Shown here piece by piece: positions 1 to 8,166 of a stretch of 64,000 nt of DNA. Each line of letters starts with the position of its first letter. Position 1 is the first letter of the stretch. The position numbers and the translations under genes were made by a program. The DNA comes from Actinomycetota bacterium (lineage in GTDB: Bacteria > Actinomycetota > Actinomycetes > S36-B12 > CAIYMF01): assembly GCA_026393115.1 (NCBI GenBank), contig JAPLAU010000032.1:1-64000 (forward strand), in the 5' to 3' direction. The notes below the pieces were generated by a model. That model was not told the DNA's origin and did no database searches. It saw only the letters and a program-made list of their open reading frames with translations.

Positions 1-84
1 CGCAATCGCCGTAACCGATCGCCCCGCCAACACACCCCGCTCAATCACCTCACGGTCATGAACCGTCAACCTCGCACCCGACAT
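1..84 (-). CDS. IS30-like transposase, N-terminal fragment (cut by window edge)
   Basis: Only the first 28 codons are in the window. The start is ATG at 82-84 on the minus strand, with a good GGAGG ribosome site just upstream. The peptide begins MSGARLTVHDREVIERGV and continues LAGRSVTAIA. It resembles the N-terminal helix-turn-helix of IS30-family transposases (L-x-x-x-[ED]-R-[ED]-x-I-x-x-G-x-x-x-G-x-S-[IV]-x-x-I-A), which binds the terminal inverted repeats. The catalytic DDE domain would lie left of the window, so intactness cannot be judged. The family call rests on this short motif only; other HTH transposases are possible. Confidence 0.55.
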   Translation of the reverse strand, partial: MSGARLTVHDREVIERGVLAGRSVTAIA

Positions 85-140
85 CCCAACCTCCACTGGT
101 CACCCCACATAGTGACGTGCAACTACCAGTTGAGACCGCC
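1..140 (-). mobile_element. Right-hand end of an IS30-like insertion sequence
   Basis: The window opens inside an insertion sequence whose transposase reads leftward out of the window. The non-coding stretch after the transposase start contains CAACTACCAGTTG (120-132), an inverted repeat of the kind found at IS ends. The exact terminus cannot be fixed from one end; I place it between about 118 and 140. The histidine kinase gene begins about 30 bp farther on, so the element lies directly against that gene's 5' end. Confidence 0.5.
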
Positions 141-168
141 CAGGCAAGATTCCCGAGTCGGAGCGCTA

Positions 169-1863
169 ATGCGCGACTCTCGCTTTGTCTCGCTCTTGGG
201 AAATCCTCGCTCCATCGGACTTGACGCATTCCTGCTGAGCATTCCCATTGGAATCATCGCCACGTTCACTGCTACCCACAATCCGTTCAGCTCGGTTCGC
301 GACGTCATGGCGTGGCTGGCCATTGGTGTGCTCGCCCAACTTGCTCTTGGTGTGGTGTTGGTGATCGGCAACTTCGTGCTGGTGCGACGCGACTTCACCG
401 CGCTGAGCACTCGACTCACGGTGATCGTTGTCGCCGTCATCGCGGGCGCAATGCGCGGTGTCGCCGTCGCATTCTTGCCAGGGGTGTGGGGGCTGTCTAC
501 CACCGCATCCATCCCTGTACGCATCCTCTCATCGGCGATCATCTTCGCAATCTGGCTAGTGATCCTCGGTGCCGCGTTGGGCGCGAATGACCGGTACCGA
601 GTGTCGGTCAACGACCTTGTTGAGGAACTCGCGACGCACGAGTTGCAATTGCGTTTGGTCGATTCCGCGCAGATGACGCACCAGACAACCCAGACGACCG
701 CACGCATCGCCGAGTCGACCGCCACGATCGCCACGGCGCTCGCAACAGGCACCGGCGTTGCCGACCATGCGCGTCTGGCGCTGCTGGTGCAGGACGCGAT
801 CGAAGAGCGTCTACGCCCGCTGAGTCACGAGTTTTGGTTTGAGCGTTCACCGGTGATGGAGGCCCCGAGGAGTTTCGGCACATTCGTGCGACGAGTCGTG
901 AGTACACCGATTCCGTGGCGCCGCGCCTTGCCCCTCATGACGCTGTTGCTGATCGGAAACTCCCTTGTCCGGTGGGGCTGGCCCACGGGCTTCTATAGCG
1001 GTGCGATCGCCAGTGTGTTGGTGGCGCTGATCGTGGTGCTGTTCACTAGCGTGGGATCCAGACAGCGCCTGACCTGGAACAGCGCGATGTACGTGTTGTT
1101 GCTGCTCATCCCGGCACCGGCTGCAGTCGCCACGGTCGAGTGGGCAACCGGCCAGGCACAGCGGGCGTCGGTGAACTTCCTGATGGCGCTGGGTGTTCCG
1201 CTTGCATTCTTGCTCGGAGCTGCTGCGAACGCCGTCGTCACCGACCGCCGGGCAACTTTGCAAGACCTGCGCGCGGGCATCGCTCAACCCACGTGGGATG
1301 CGCACCTCGGTGAGCTGCACCGCCGCCAGATCGAGTCGGATGCCGCTGCCTTCTTGCACAACACAGTGCAGGCGCGACTGCTGGCAGCCTCGTTGCAGTT
1401 GGAACAGGCGGCTGCTCGCGGTGATCAGGAGCGTGCTGACGAGGCCCTGCAGCAGGCACGCGATGCGTTGGAGATGGCATCCACGACGAACACGTTTCCA
1501 CTCGGTCCACCTCCCCGCGAGCGATTCGAGCAGATCTCCCTCGCCTGGCAAGGGATTGCGGAGGTCACGATCGAGGCACCGGACATTCTTGAACCCGATG
1601 TGGCCTGGCGAACGGCGGCGGAAGCTGTCGAAGAATGCGTGACCAACGCGGTGCGGCATGGCCACGCCAGCCGAGTCACCGTGCGGTGTCGACAGAATGC
1701 CGAGGCAATCGAGATCGCTGTTGATGATGACGGCGGTGGTAGCGCATCGGGATCGGAAGGCCAGGGACTCGGGAGCAGCTGGATGAGCCGCATCACCGGT
1801 GGAAAATGGAGCCTGACCTCGTCTCAGACCGGTGCCAAGGTGGCCTTGCGCATCCCGACCTAG
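169..1863 (+). CDS. Membrane sensor histidine kinase, orphan
   Basis: A 564-residue membrane protein with about eight hydrophobic segments in the N-terminal two thirds. A short dimerisation/phosphoacceptor helix (FLHNTVQARLLAASLQ, likely His acceptor) follows, then a C-terminal HATPase_c domain. The ATPase domain has an N-box (EECVTNAVRHG), a G1-like DDDGGG and a G2-like GQGLGSSWM. This is the NarL/DesK-type architecture (HisKA_3-like). The ATG at 169 is chosen over an upstream one at 58 because the 58 start would run through the adjacent IS end and 169 has a GGAG just before it. No response regulator is visible downstream; a partner may lie left of the IS element. The ligand is unknown. Confidence 0.8.
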   Translation: MRDSRFVSLLGNPRSIGLDAFLLSIPIGIIATFTATHNPFSSVRDVMAWLAIGVLAQLALGVVLVIGNFVLVRRDFTALSTRLTVIVVAVIAGAMRGVAVAFLPGVWGLSTTASIPVRILSSAIIFAIWLVILGAALGANDRYRVSVNDLVEELATHELQLRLVDSAQMTHQTTQTTARIAESTATIATALATGTGVADHARLALLVQDAIEERLRPLSHEFWFERSPVMEAPRSFGTFVRRVVSTPIPWRRALPLMTLLLIGNSLVRWGWPTGFYSGAIASVLVALIVVLFTSVGSRQRLTWNSAMYVLLLLIPAPAAVATVEWATGQAQRASVNFLMALGVPLAFLLGAAANAVVTDRRATLQDLRAGIAQPTWDAHLGELHRRQIESDAAAFLHNTVQARLLAASLQLEQAAARGDQERADEALQQARDALEMASTTNTFPLGPPPRERFEQISLAWQGIAEVTIEAPDILEPDVAWRTAAEAVEECVTNAVRHGHASRVTVRCRQNAEAIEIAVDDDGGGSASGSEGQGLGSSWMSRITGGKWSLTSSQTGAKVALRIPT

Positions 1864-1876
1864 GGATTTCCCTAGG
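1859..1876. repeat. 18-bp palindrome over the kinase stop codon
   Basis: CCTAGGGA-tt-TCCCTAGG is a perfect inverted repeat spanning the stop codon of the kinase gene. The 2-nt spacer is too short for a normal RNA hairpin and no T-run follows, so an operator-like protein site is as likely as a terminator. The rest of the gap to 1947 shows only the AAGGAG ribosome site of the next gene. Confidence 0.45.
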
Positions 1877-1947
1877 TGGGGCTTGGTGATTCGGCATTGT
1901 GGTGTGAACCTGAGAATCCCGTAGTTACGGATTGAGTAAGGAGCCCC

Positions 1948-2754
1948 ATGCCAGCCCACGGCCACTTCGGCTCCACTCGCTCTGTGGTCACGGCCGCGAG
2001 CGTGGCGTTGGTGGCTGGAGTACTTGCGGTTGGTGTGCTGATGGCGACGTCGCAAACGGGTTCAAGAGCGGCTACGAGTGTGTCGGCATGCACGCCCACT
2101 GTGATGATGATGAGTGATGCCGAGAACGGTGGCGGCTCACCTGCGATGCAGAACGAACTCTCGCCTTCTGGAAAGCAGCACGCGCAGCTTTACCCCTCGA
2201 TGATCAGCCACTACCTCGCGGAACCCCATGAACTGGTGTCGTCAGATAGCGCCGTCACCGTCTGCCCTGTCGGCAAGATCATCGCTGTTGACCCTGCGTC
2301 GGGAAGCGGGTCGAACGCCGCGCCTATTCCGAACCCTTACAACACCGTCCGTCCACTCGCCGAGTCTCTGCACCTCTCAATTGAAGTAAAAGATCCGCAG
2401 GGGGTGTCCTACAACTCCGAGTATGAGTGGACTCTCGAGCGGCGTCTCACTTTGTTGGTGGGTGGTCAGTCGGCAACCATGTCAACGGTGGTCGCGTGGG
2501 ATCGTGCCGGGCTGAACGTGTCGTTGTTGCGAGTGCTACCGGAGGTTGTCACCTTCGATTCGAAGGGGGTGGTGTACTCCCCGCAGCCCACGCACTTCTT
2601 TGTGATGACTGGGCAAGATGCGACTACCGGAAAGTTCGCGGCCCTCGCGGCGTATCACCAGGAGTTCACGACCGACGGATCAACGTGGTACACCAAGGAC
2701 GCGCTTGACTTGGCGGATTCGCCCGTCGGTATTCGGGTGGGGTCCGAACTCTAA
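1948..2754 (+). CDS. Exported or membrane-anchored protein of unknown function
   Basis: A 268-residue protein with an N-terminal hydrophobic segment at about residues 14-33 (VALVAGVLAVGVLMA), typical of a signal anchor or signal peptide; the rest is predicted extracytoplasmic. The start is supported by a strong AAGGAG site 6-7 nt upstream. I recognise no domain. The mature part is rich in beta-prone stretches and has two Cys residues (near 48 and 89), which could form a disulfide. It follows the sensor kinase by 84 nt in the same direction, so it might be an accessory or output of that system, but this is only positional. Confidence 0.65.
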   Translation: MPAHGHFGSTRSVVTAASVALVAGVLAVGVLMATSQTGSRAATSVSACTPTVMMMSDAENGGGSPAMQNELSPSGKQHAQLYPSMISHYLAEPHELVSSDSAVTVCPVGKIIAVDPASGSGSNAAPIPNPYNTVRPLAESLHLSIEVKDPQGVSYNSEYEWTLERRLTLLVGGQSATMSTVVAWDRAGLNVSLLRVLPEVVTFDSKGVVYSPQPTHFFVMTGQDATTGKFAALAAYHQEFTTDGSTWYTKDALDLADSPVGIRVGSEL

Positions 2755-2768
2755 AGGCGCCGGAATCG

Positions 2769-2945
2769 AACCTCGGCCGCGATCTGTCGATATTCTTTCA
2801 CCCCACCAACGAACGTGGCTGCACGCTCCGACGCCGCGAGATCACCGCGAAGACGATCTGTTTGACCTGCCCGGTGCGAGTCGAGTGCGCTGAATACGCG
2901 ATTCGAGCCCGTGAGCCTTACGGAGTCTGGGGCAATCGCGACTGA
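2769..2945 (+). pseudogene. Relic of a WhiB-family iron-sulfur regulator
   Basis: Reading the frame that ends at TGA 2943-2945 gives a recognisable WhiB core. It has the aligned start GRDLSIFF, then RRREITAKTICLTCPVRVEC (C-x2-C-x5-C, three of the four cluster cysteines), then AREPYGVWGN. It lacks the first cluster cysteine (Asn sits at its place), has no ATG/GTG/TTG start in frame back to a stop at 2706, and ends immediately after the GVWG turn without the basic C-terminal helix. Both ends are therefore missing. It most resembles a decayed duplicate of a whiB gene; an intact paralogue lies at 40580. Confidence 0.65.
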
Positions 2946-2995
2946 AGCATTCACTGCCTAGCCCCACTCGATCACCACATATGCCTGGAATCTGC

Positions 2996-3044
2996 AATCT
3001 CCGGGCAGATCGGTGCGTAAAACGCGTCGTTTTGCCCGGAGATT
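2996..3044. repeat. Nested inverted repeat (12-bp arms plus inner hairpin)
   Basis: AATCTCCGGGCA (2996-3007) and its perfect complement TGCCCGGAGATT (3033-3044) enclose a second hairpin, AAAACG-cgt-CGTTTT. A further GCAGAT/ATCTGC pair lies around them (3005-3010 and 3052-3057). It sits in the gap between the whiB relic and the SDR gene. It could act as a terminator for upstream transcripts or be a REP-like element. No T-run follows on either strand. The remainder of 2946-3154 holds no gene I can see. Confidence 0.55.
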
Positions 3045-3154
3045 GGGCCTGATCTGCAACTCGTTCGGCTCCGCCAGGGCTCATGGCACTGGGCGGGCAC
3101 TCTCACTCGGCATAGCGTTGAGGCGAGGGTAACGAGTCCGGAAGCGAGGCTGAC

Positions 3155-3916
3155 ATGAGTACGGGACTTGAAGGTGCGAGCATCATCGTGACTGGTGCTG
3201 GGTCGGGAATCGGCCGTGCCGCCGCCCTGCAATTCGTTGCTGCTGGCGCCAAGGTTGTGGTGGCCGACATCAGTGCCGAACGCGCCGATGCGGTGGTGGC
3301 CGAGATCGTTGCGGCGGGCGGTTTGGCCGTTGCTGTTGCGGGCGATCTCGCCGACCAAGCGGTCGTCGACCGCGTCGTTGCCACGGCAGTCGACTCGTTT
3401 GGCGGAGTCGATGTACTGGTCAATAACGCCGGCATCATGGATTCGATGAGTGGCCCCGATGAGACGACCGATGTCGAGTGGGATCGCGTAATCCGGGTGA
3501 ACCTCACTGCTCCCTTCATGTTGACCCGTGCCGTGCTGCCGATCATGGAAGCCAAGGGCAAAGGCGCCATCGTCAACACCGCATCAGAGGCAGCGCTGCG
3601 CGGTAGTTGCGCCGGCACGGCCTACACAGCGTCGAAGCATGGGGTCGTGGGTCTGACTCGTTCGACGGCCATCATGTTTCGAAATAGGGGCGTGCGAGTG
3701 AATGCTGTCGCGCCGGGCGCTGTCGCGACCAACATTGAGGTCACGCTCGACCCCGAACACACCGGTCCGGCCACGATTGGCCCCTACATGGCGAACTTGG
3801 GGCGCGTCGCCCAATCTGACGAATTGGCCTCCGCCATCGTGTTCCTCGCCTCTGATGCGGCCAGCAATATCACCGGTGTGGTGCTGCCGGTCGACAATGG
3901 GTGGTCCGCAGTCTGA
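3155..3916 (+). CDS. Short-chain dehydrogenase/reductase (SDR)
   Basis: A 253-residue classical SDR, the usual length. The Rossmann glycine motif TGAGSGIG is at about residues 13-20, NNAG at about 90, and the catalytic Ser (NTAS) stands 13 residues before Tyr in YTASK. These give NAD(P)-dependent oxidation of an alcohol or reduction of a ketone in the cytosol. The C-terminal PVDNGWSAV is typical of the glucose/3-oxoacyl type. The substrate is not determinable. It lies 62 nt upstream of xylA in the same direction, so a sugar or polyol role is possible but unproven. The start ATG is preceded by GCGAGG. Confidence 0.85.
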   Translation: MSTGLEGASIIVTGAGSGIGRAAALQFVAAGAKVVVADISAERADAVVAEIVAAGGLAVAVAGDLADQAVVDRVVATAVDSFGGVDVLVNNAGIMDSMSGPDETTDVEWDRVIRVNLTAPFMLTRAVLPIMEAKGKGAIVNTASEAALRGSCAGTAYTASKHGVVGLTRSTAIMFRNRGVRVNAVAPGAVATNIEVTLDPEHTGPATIGPYMANLGRVAQSDELASAIVFLASDAASNITGVVLPVDNGWSAV

Positions 3917-3978
3917 GGTTCAGTTGTAATCTGACGTCAGGTGCCCAGTACGTGGGCGCGACCACACGGAGGATCCAC

Positions 3979-5139
3979 ATGGCTGACCTGACACCCACGC
4001 CCGCCGACAAGTTCACCTTTGGCCTATGGACCGTTGGCTGGCAGGCGCGTGATCCCTTCGGCGACGCTACGCGCGATCCCATCGATCCGGTTGAGTCAGT
4101 TCATCGTTTGGCCGAGCTCGGCGCGTATGGCGTCACGTTCCACGATGACGACCTCATCCCGTTCGGCTCGTCACCGTCCGAGCGCGAGAAGGTCATCGCG
4201 CGATTCAAGGCGGCCCTCGACGAAACCGGCATGAAGGTGCCAATGGCCACCACCAACACGTTCACCCACCCGGTGTTCAAGGACGGTGCGTTTACGTCGA
4301 GCGTTCCGGAGATTCGTCGCTACGCACTCGCCAAGATCATGCGCAACATCGATCTTGCGGCTGAACTCGGCGCCCACACGTACGTGTTCTGGGGCGGCCG
4401 TGAAGGAACTGAAATCGACGGCGGCAAGGACATTCGCGTTGCTCTTGATCGCTACAAGGATGGGTTCGACCTGCTGTGCCAGTACGTCATCGATAAGGGC
4501 TACGGAATTCGCTTCGCCATTGAGCCCAAGCCCAATGAGCCACGCGGCGATATTCTGCTTCCGACGATCGGTCACGCACTCGCGTTCATCAACGCCCTCG
4601 AGCACTCTGAGATGGTGGGGCTGAACCCTGAAACCGGTCATGAGCAGATGGCCGGTATGAACTTCGTGCAAGGAATTGCGCAGGCTCTCTGGCACGGCAA
4701 GCTCTTCCACATCGATCTCAACGGCCAGCACGGCGCGAAGTACGACCAGGACCTCGTCTTCGGACACGGCGATCTACTCAGTGCGTTCCATCTGGTTGAC
4801 CTGCTCGAAAGTTCGGGTTACGACGGGCCGCGTCACTTCGACTACAAGCCGATGCGCACCGAGGACCTTGCGGGTGTGTGGGCCAGCGCCGCGTCGAACA
4901 TGCGCACGTACCTCTTACTCAAGGAGCGGGCAGCTGCGTTCCGCGCCGATCCTGAGGTTAAGGCGGCCTGGATGGCCAGTGGTGCAGAAGGACTCGCGGC
5001 ACCGACCCTTGCCGCTGGCGAGACCTACCTCGATCTGCCTGACCCCGACTCGGTCGACGTCGAGGCCTTGGCTTCCCGCGGCTATGGATACGTCACCACA
5101 GATCAGCTTGCGATCGAGCACCTGCTAGGTGCACGTTGA
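3979..5139 (+). CDS. xylA: Xylose isomerase
   Basis: A 386-residue protein of the actinobacterial xylose isomerase type. It interconverts D-xylose and D-xylulose (also glucose and fructose) with two divalent metals. All key elements are visible: the ring-opening His (VTFHDDDL), FWGGREG, the metal ligand Glu and Lys in [11 protein letters not shown], Glu and His in [11 protein letters not shown], Asp in HIDLNGQ, the DQD in [12 protein letters not shown], and Asp in HFDYKP. ATG 3979 is chosen because CGGAGGA lies 5-6 nt upstream and the family N-terminus starts here. A 10-bp palindrome CTGACGTCAG (3931-3940) lies in the leader and could be an operator. No xylulokinase or xylose transporter is adjacent. 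Confidence 0.95.
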   Translation: MADLTPTPADKFTFGLWTVGWQARDPFGDATRDPIDPVESVHRLAELGAYGVTFHDDDLIPFGSSPSEREKVIARFKAALDETGMKVPMATTNTFTHPVFKDGAFTSSVPEIRRYALAKIMRNIDLAAELGAHTYVFWGGREGTEIDGGKDIRVALDRYKDGFDLLCQYVIDKGYGIRFAIEPKPNEPRGDILLPTIGHALAFINALEHSEMVGLNPETGHEQMAGMNFVQGIAQALWHGKLFHIDLNGQHGAKYDQDLVFGHGDLLSAFHLVDLLESSGYDGPRHFDYKPMRTEDLAGVWASAASNMRTYLLLKERAAAFRADPEVKAAWMASGAEGLAAPTLAAGETYLDLPDPDSVDVEALASRGYGYVTTDQLAIEHLLGAR

Positions 5140-5145
5140 CCGCCC

Positions 5146-5745
5146 GTGGCTGACAGCGCACAACCCCCGACCGGTGCCGACACTGACGTCACCGTCTCGA
5201 CGCTGACCATTCCCACGTGGCGTCATGTGATGCGCTACCTGCCTGGGTTCGTTCTCCGAGTGGTGATTCCGATCGCCATCTTGCTGGTTTTTCTCGACAT
5301 TCCGATCGCCGAGCAATACACGGCCAAGGGCGTGGTCGTTCTCGACATGATGTTCATCCTGCTGTGGGCGGTGATCTTCTTCTTCTACCTGCGGTGGCAG
5401 ATCAAGAGCATTCATTCCTCGTGGTTGCCAGAAGCTCGGTGGATCGAGAGCCTCGTTGTGATGAGCGTGCTGTTCATCGCGATCTTCGCGCGCGCGTATC
5501 GCATTCTCGACACAGGATCTGGCAAGTCGTTCACCGAAGTGATGGACACACTCAATTCGTACTACTACGCGATGACGGTGCTCTCGACCGTCGGCTTCGG
5601 TGACATTGCACCCGTAATCCCGGGGGCGAAGATCATCACGATGGTTCAGATGGTGGCCAACTTCGTGTTGCTGGGCTTGTTGGTGCGAGTGTTGGCGTCG
5701 GCAGCGCGCAAGGCCAAGGCCATGAAGGCGAAGAACAGCGACTAG
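5146..5745 (+). CDS. Potassium channel family protein
   Basis: A 199-residue membrane protein starting at GTG 5146, only 6 nt after xylA. Four hydrophobic segments are visible. The last two flank a pore loop containing TVGFGD, the K+ selectivity filter. No C-terminal RCK/TrkA-N domain is present; the tail is a short basic stretch (ARKAKAMKAK). It should form a tetrameric K+ channel of the Ion_trans_2 type in the cytoplasmic membrane. The tight spacing with xylA suggests cotranscription without an obvious functional link. Confidence 0.85.
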   Translation: MADSAQPPTGADTDVTVSTLTIPTWRHVMRYLPGFVLRVVIPIAILLVFLDIPIAEQYTAKGVVVLDMMFILLWAVIFFFYLRWQIKSIHSSWLPEARWIESLVVMSVLFIAIFARAYRILDTGSGKSFTEVMDTLNSYYYAMTVLSTVGFGDIAPVIPGAKIITMVQMVANFVLLGLLVRVLASAARKAKAMKAKNSD

Positions 5746-5820
5746 CTCACGTTGCGGCAAGGCGTGCGTCACGCCAACTGATCAGTTGAGCGCCAGTTTC
5801 CCATGGGCGGCGCGATCGCT

Positions 5821-5917
5821 TCACCCGAGTGCATGTCCCAGCCTGACCGTCGGAGACAGTTCGCGCAGCATACGAACCTTGGTAAAGCCTGCGCCGAAGT
5901 CGTCGATCCAGACACCG
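5821..5917 (-). pseudogene. Possible remnant of an EAL (c-di-GMP phosphodiesterase) domain
   Basis: On the minus strand this stretch reads GVWIDDFGAGFTKVRMLREL and then runs to a stop at 5821-5823. That matches the EAL-domain block around the metal-binding DDFGxG motif followed by the L-R-x-L helix. The expected next block (vKiDrsfv) is degenerate (SPTVRLGHALG), and nothing before it continues the domain. I read it as a decayed fragment between the K+ channel gene and the aminotransferase gene. The match is short and could be fortuitous. Confidence 0.4.
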
Positions 5918-5954
5918 GAGTGATGCGTTCTGATGCTTGGGGCACCCGGATGGC

Positions 5955-7382
5955 TTAAGCGGCGCCTGCCCTCGCATCGCTGGGACGACGACGCATCCAC
6001 GTTGCCCAAGCGCTCTCAGTTGCCTCGCCAACGATGTTGATGATGCGGTCGAGAACCTGCTCATCAGCAACGAGTGGCGGTGAGATTTGAATGACCGGTT
6101 CGCCGCGGTCGTCGAGGCGACAGAGCAACCCGAGTCGATCCATGTGACCTGAGAGTTCATCGCGCAGCAGCCACGCGGCCTCTTCTTCGGTGAAGGTGTC
6201 GCGGGTGTCGGGGTCGCGCACCATTTCAAGCGCCCAGAGGAATCCTGCGCCCCGCACATCTCCCACCATTGGAATACTGCGCAGTTGCTCGAGACCCGCC
6301 CGGAGGCGCGGCTCGAGTGCGCGCACATTGTCGAAGACACCCTCGCGCTCGTAGATATCAAGGGTGGTGAGCGCGGCGACCGCGGTCAGTGGGTGTCCGC
6401 TGAATGTGAGTCCGTGCATGTACAGGGCATCGCCGCTGATGAAGGGTGCGGCAACGCGGTCGCTGACGATGACACCACCCAACGGAGCGTGAGCACCCGT
6501 GGCTCCCTTGGCGAACGTGATCATGTCGGGCTCGGCACCGAGACGCATTGAGCCGAACCATTCGCCTAGACGACCGAAGCCGGTGATGGTCTCGTCTGCG
6601 ACTAGGAGAATTCCGTAGCGCGTGCAGAGATCGCGCAGACCTTGCCAATAGCCGGCCGGGGGAGTCAGCGATCCACCGGAGTTTTGAATGGGTTCGGCGA
6701 TGAGCATTGCCACCTGGTCGGTGCCGGCGGCGATAATCGCATCGTGTACTTCAGCTAACAGCGCGGCAGTGAACGCGGCCTCGTTGTGCTCAAGGGGATG
6801 GCGGTAGGCGTTGGTGTTGCTGACAAATGTGACAGGAACGGGCAGCGGCATAAACGGATCGCGGCAGTCGTCGAGCCCGGTGAAACTCAGTGCTCCAAGC
6901 GAGGTGCCGTGATACGCGAGATCACGTGCGATGGCCTTGGTACGTTGCGGCTGGCCGTTGGCGATGTGCCACTGGCGCGCGATCTTCCACGCTGCTTCAA
7001 CCGATTCGCCTCCACCCAGGGTCAGGTAGGTGCGCGTCAAACCGAGGGGCGCGGCGATCTGTGCGAGCCGATCACCGAGAGCTTCGGCCGCTGGATGGGA
7101 TTGCGACCAGGTGGGCGTGAACACGAGTTGCGAAAGTTGCCGCGAGATCGCTTCGCCGATTTCACCCCCGAAGTCGTGGCCGAGGTTCGTGCAGAACAGT
7201 CCTGAGAGTCCGTCGATGAATCGACGTCCGTCGGAGTCGATGACCTCGCAGCCCTCGCCGCGAGTGATCATCTTCGGTGGCCGGTCGTGGAAAGCCCCCG
7301 CGTCGGTGAAGTTGAGCAGCAAGTGACTCTCGGCGATGCCGGGTCGTTGGTTCGGGAGCACTGGTGCGCCCATGGATCTCAC
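5955..7382 (-). CDS. Class III pyridoxal-phosphate aminotransferase
   Basis: A 475-residue omega-aminotransferase family protein. The PLP-binding Lys is in MITFAKGATG, preceded by the cofactor Asp in VADETITGFGR. GGGESVEAAWK near the phosphate site and YHGTSLGALSFTG also fit the beta-alanine/GABA/putrescine-pyruvate aminotransferase group. It would move the terminal amino group of an omega-amino acid or diamine to pyruvate or a similar keto acid. The start is GTG 7380-7382 or ATG 7371-7373; neither has a clear ribosome site. A TetR gene lies upstream with two operator-like palindromes in the gap, so TetR control is likely. The polyamine-type transporter at 13-17 kb makes an amine substrate plausible. 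Confidence 0.85.
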   Translation of the reverse strand: MRSMGAPVLPNQRPGIAESHLLLNFTDAGAFHDRPPKMITRGEGCEVIDSDGRRFIDGLSGLFCTNLGHDFGGEIGEAISRQLSQLVFTPTWSQSHPAAEALGDRLAQIAAPLGLTRTYLTLGGGESVEAAWKIARQWHIANGQPQRTKAIARDLAYHGTSLGALSFTGLDDCRDPFMPLPVPVTFVSNTNAYRHPLEHNEAAFTAALLAEVHDAIIAAGTDQVAMLIAEPIQNSGGSLTPPAGYWQGLRDLCTRYGILLVADETITGFGRLGEWFGSMRLGAEPDMITFAKGATGAHAPLGGVIVSDRVAAPFISGDALYMHGLTFSGHPLTAVAALTTLDIYEREGVFDNVRALEPRLRAGLEQLRSIPMVGDVRGAGFLWALEMVRDPDTRDTFTEEEAAWLLRDELSGHMDRLGLLCRLDDRGEPVIQISPPLVADEQVLDRIINIVGEATESAWATWMRRRPSDARAGAA

Positions 7383-7392
7383 ATCCCTGATA

Positions 7393-7408
7393 CTGAACGG
7401 GCGTTCAG
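7393..7408. promoter_or_regulatory. Operator-like palindrome 1 (probable TetR site)
   Basis: CTGAACGGGCGTTCAG is a 16-bp inverted repeat with perfect 6-bp arms just upstream of the aminotransferase start. Similar elements recur at 7429 and 8108, on both sides of the TetR gene. It also contains GAAC-N4-GTTC, the core of Gram-positive LexA boxes, but the recurrence around tetR favours a TetR operator. Confidence 0.65.
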
Positions 7409-7428
7409 AATATGTGCAGTTTAACAGT

Positions 7429-7444
7429 CTGAACAGCCACTCAG
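7429..7444. promoter_or_regulatory. Operator-like palindrome 2 (degenerate)
   Basis: CTGAACAGCCACTCAG keeps the left arm of site 1 and an imperfect right arm (ACTCAG instead of GTTCAG). Its centre is 36 bp from that of site 1, so two repressor dimers could bind on similar faces of the helix. It lies between the TetR gene stop and the aminotransferase promoter region. Confidence 0.4.
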
Positions 7445-7457
7445 CAACAGTGTGGGG

Positions 7458-8081
7458 TTAGCCGCTGAGCGTGTCGAGCGGGACTCCCAGTTCGAGGGAC
7501 GCGGCCTCAAGCCAGAGTTGGCCGAATCGTGCGGGGCTCATCCCCGGATCGTCGAGAGCCAACTGGATGGCGAGGCCATCCATAAGCGATGCGAGTCGAA
7601 CCACCGAATCGGCGGCATCGGCGGGCGCAAACAGATGCAGTGCCACGCCCTCAGAAATGACGTCGCTCAATGACGCGCGCCAGCGGCGGTCGAGCGATTC
7701 CCGTGCGGTACGCGCGTCGTCATCGTGAAGTGCCCGTACCCACAATTCAAGCCACAGGCGCCAGTCACCCACGGCCGGACCTTGACCTGAGCCGAGTTCA
7801 CCCATGAGCCGTAGGCGTTCGATCGGCCCCGACGCGCTCTCAAGTTGTTGGTCGACATCAACGTAGAAATCATCTTCAAGTGAGGTGAGTGCTGCGGTGA
7901 GGGCGCCAGCCAGGGAGCCGAAGTGATAGAGCACGAGCCCCTGAGAGGTGCCCGCTGACTCGGCGATATCCGACACGCGGGTTCCGGCAAAGCCTCTTTC
8001 GCGGATTACGGCGATGGTGGCTTCCAAGATGCGCTGACGGCGCTCCTCGGGTGCTTTGGCGCCGAGTTCAGGCGTACTCAA
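7458..8081 (-). CDS. TetR-family transcriptional regulator
   Basis: A 207-residue regulator with the N-terminal TetR helix-turn-helix (RRQRILEATIAVIRERGF, then VSDIAESAGTSQGLVLYHF) and a C-terminal ligand domain of the BetI/TetR_C_6 kind. It sits between the aminotransferase gene (same strand, downstream) and the divergent acyl-CoA dehydrogenase gene. CTGAA(C/T)-N4-GTTCAG palindromes occur on both sides, so it probably represses both transcription units and itself. The ligand is unknown; an acyl-CoA or amine pathway intermediate is the natural guess from the neighbours. Confidence 0.85.
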   Translation of the reverse strand: MSTPELGAKAPEERRQRILEATIAVIRERGFAGTRVSDIAESAGTSQGLVLYHFGSLAGALTAALTSLEDDFYVDVDQQLESASGPIERLRLMGELGSGQGPAVGDWRLWLELWVRALHDDDARTARESLDRRWRASLSDVISEGVALHLFAPADAADSVVRLASLMDGLAIQLALDDPGMSPARFGQLWLEAASLELGVPLDTLSG

Positions 8082-8107
8082 TCATCCTCCTGAGCGAATG
8101 GTTCGAT

Positions 8108-8123
8108 CTGAATGCATGTTCAG
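8108..8123. promoter_or_regulatory. Operator-like palindrome 3 in the divergent promoter region
   Basis: CTGAATGCATGTTCAG is a 16-bp near-perfect inverted repeat in the 85-bp gap between the tetR start and the acyl-CoA dehydrogenase start. It matches site 1 at 7393 in both arms except one base. Its position fits simultaneous control of tetR and the rightward operon. Confidence 0.6.
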
Positions 8124-8166
8124 GATACTGTGGTGAGGCCCACATCATCGCAGATCTGGAGGGGCC

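Noticed and set aside
847-2055. 402-codon open frame on the minus strand
   Set aside because: Runs antisense across the kinase gene and the start of the next; the real kinase domains are on the plus strand.
7393-7408. LexA/SOS box (GAAC-N4-GTTC)
   Set aside because: Near-identical palindromes recur around tetR and no SOS gene is adjacent; TetR operator is the simpler reading.
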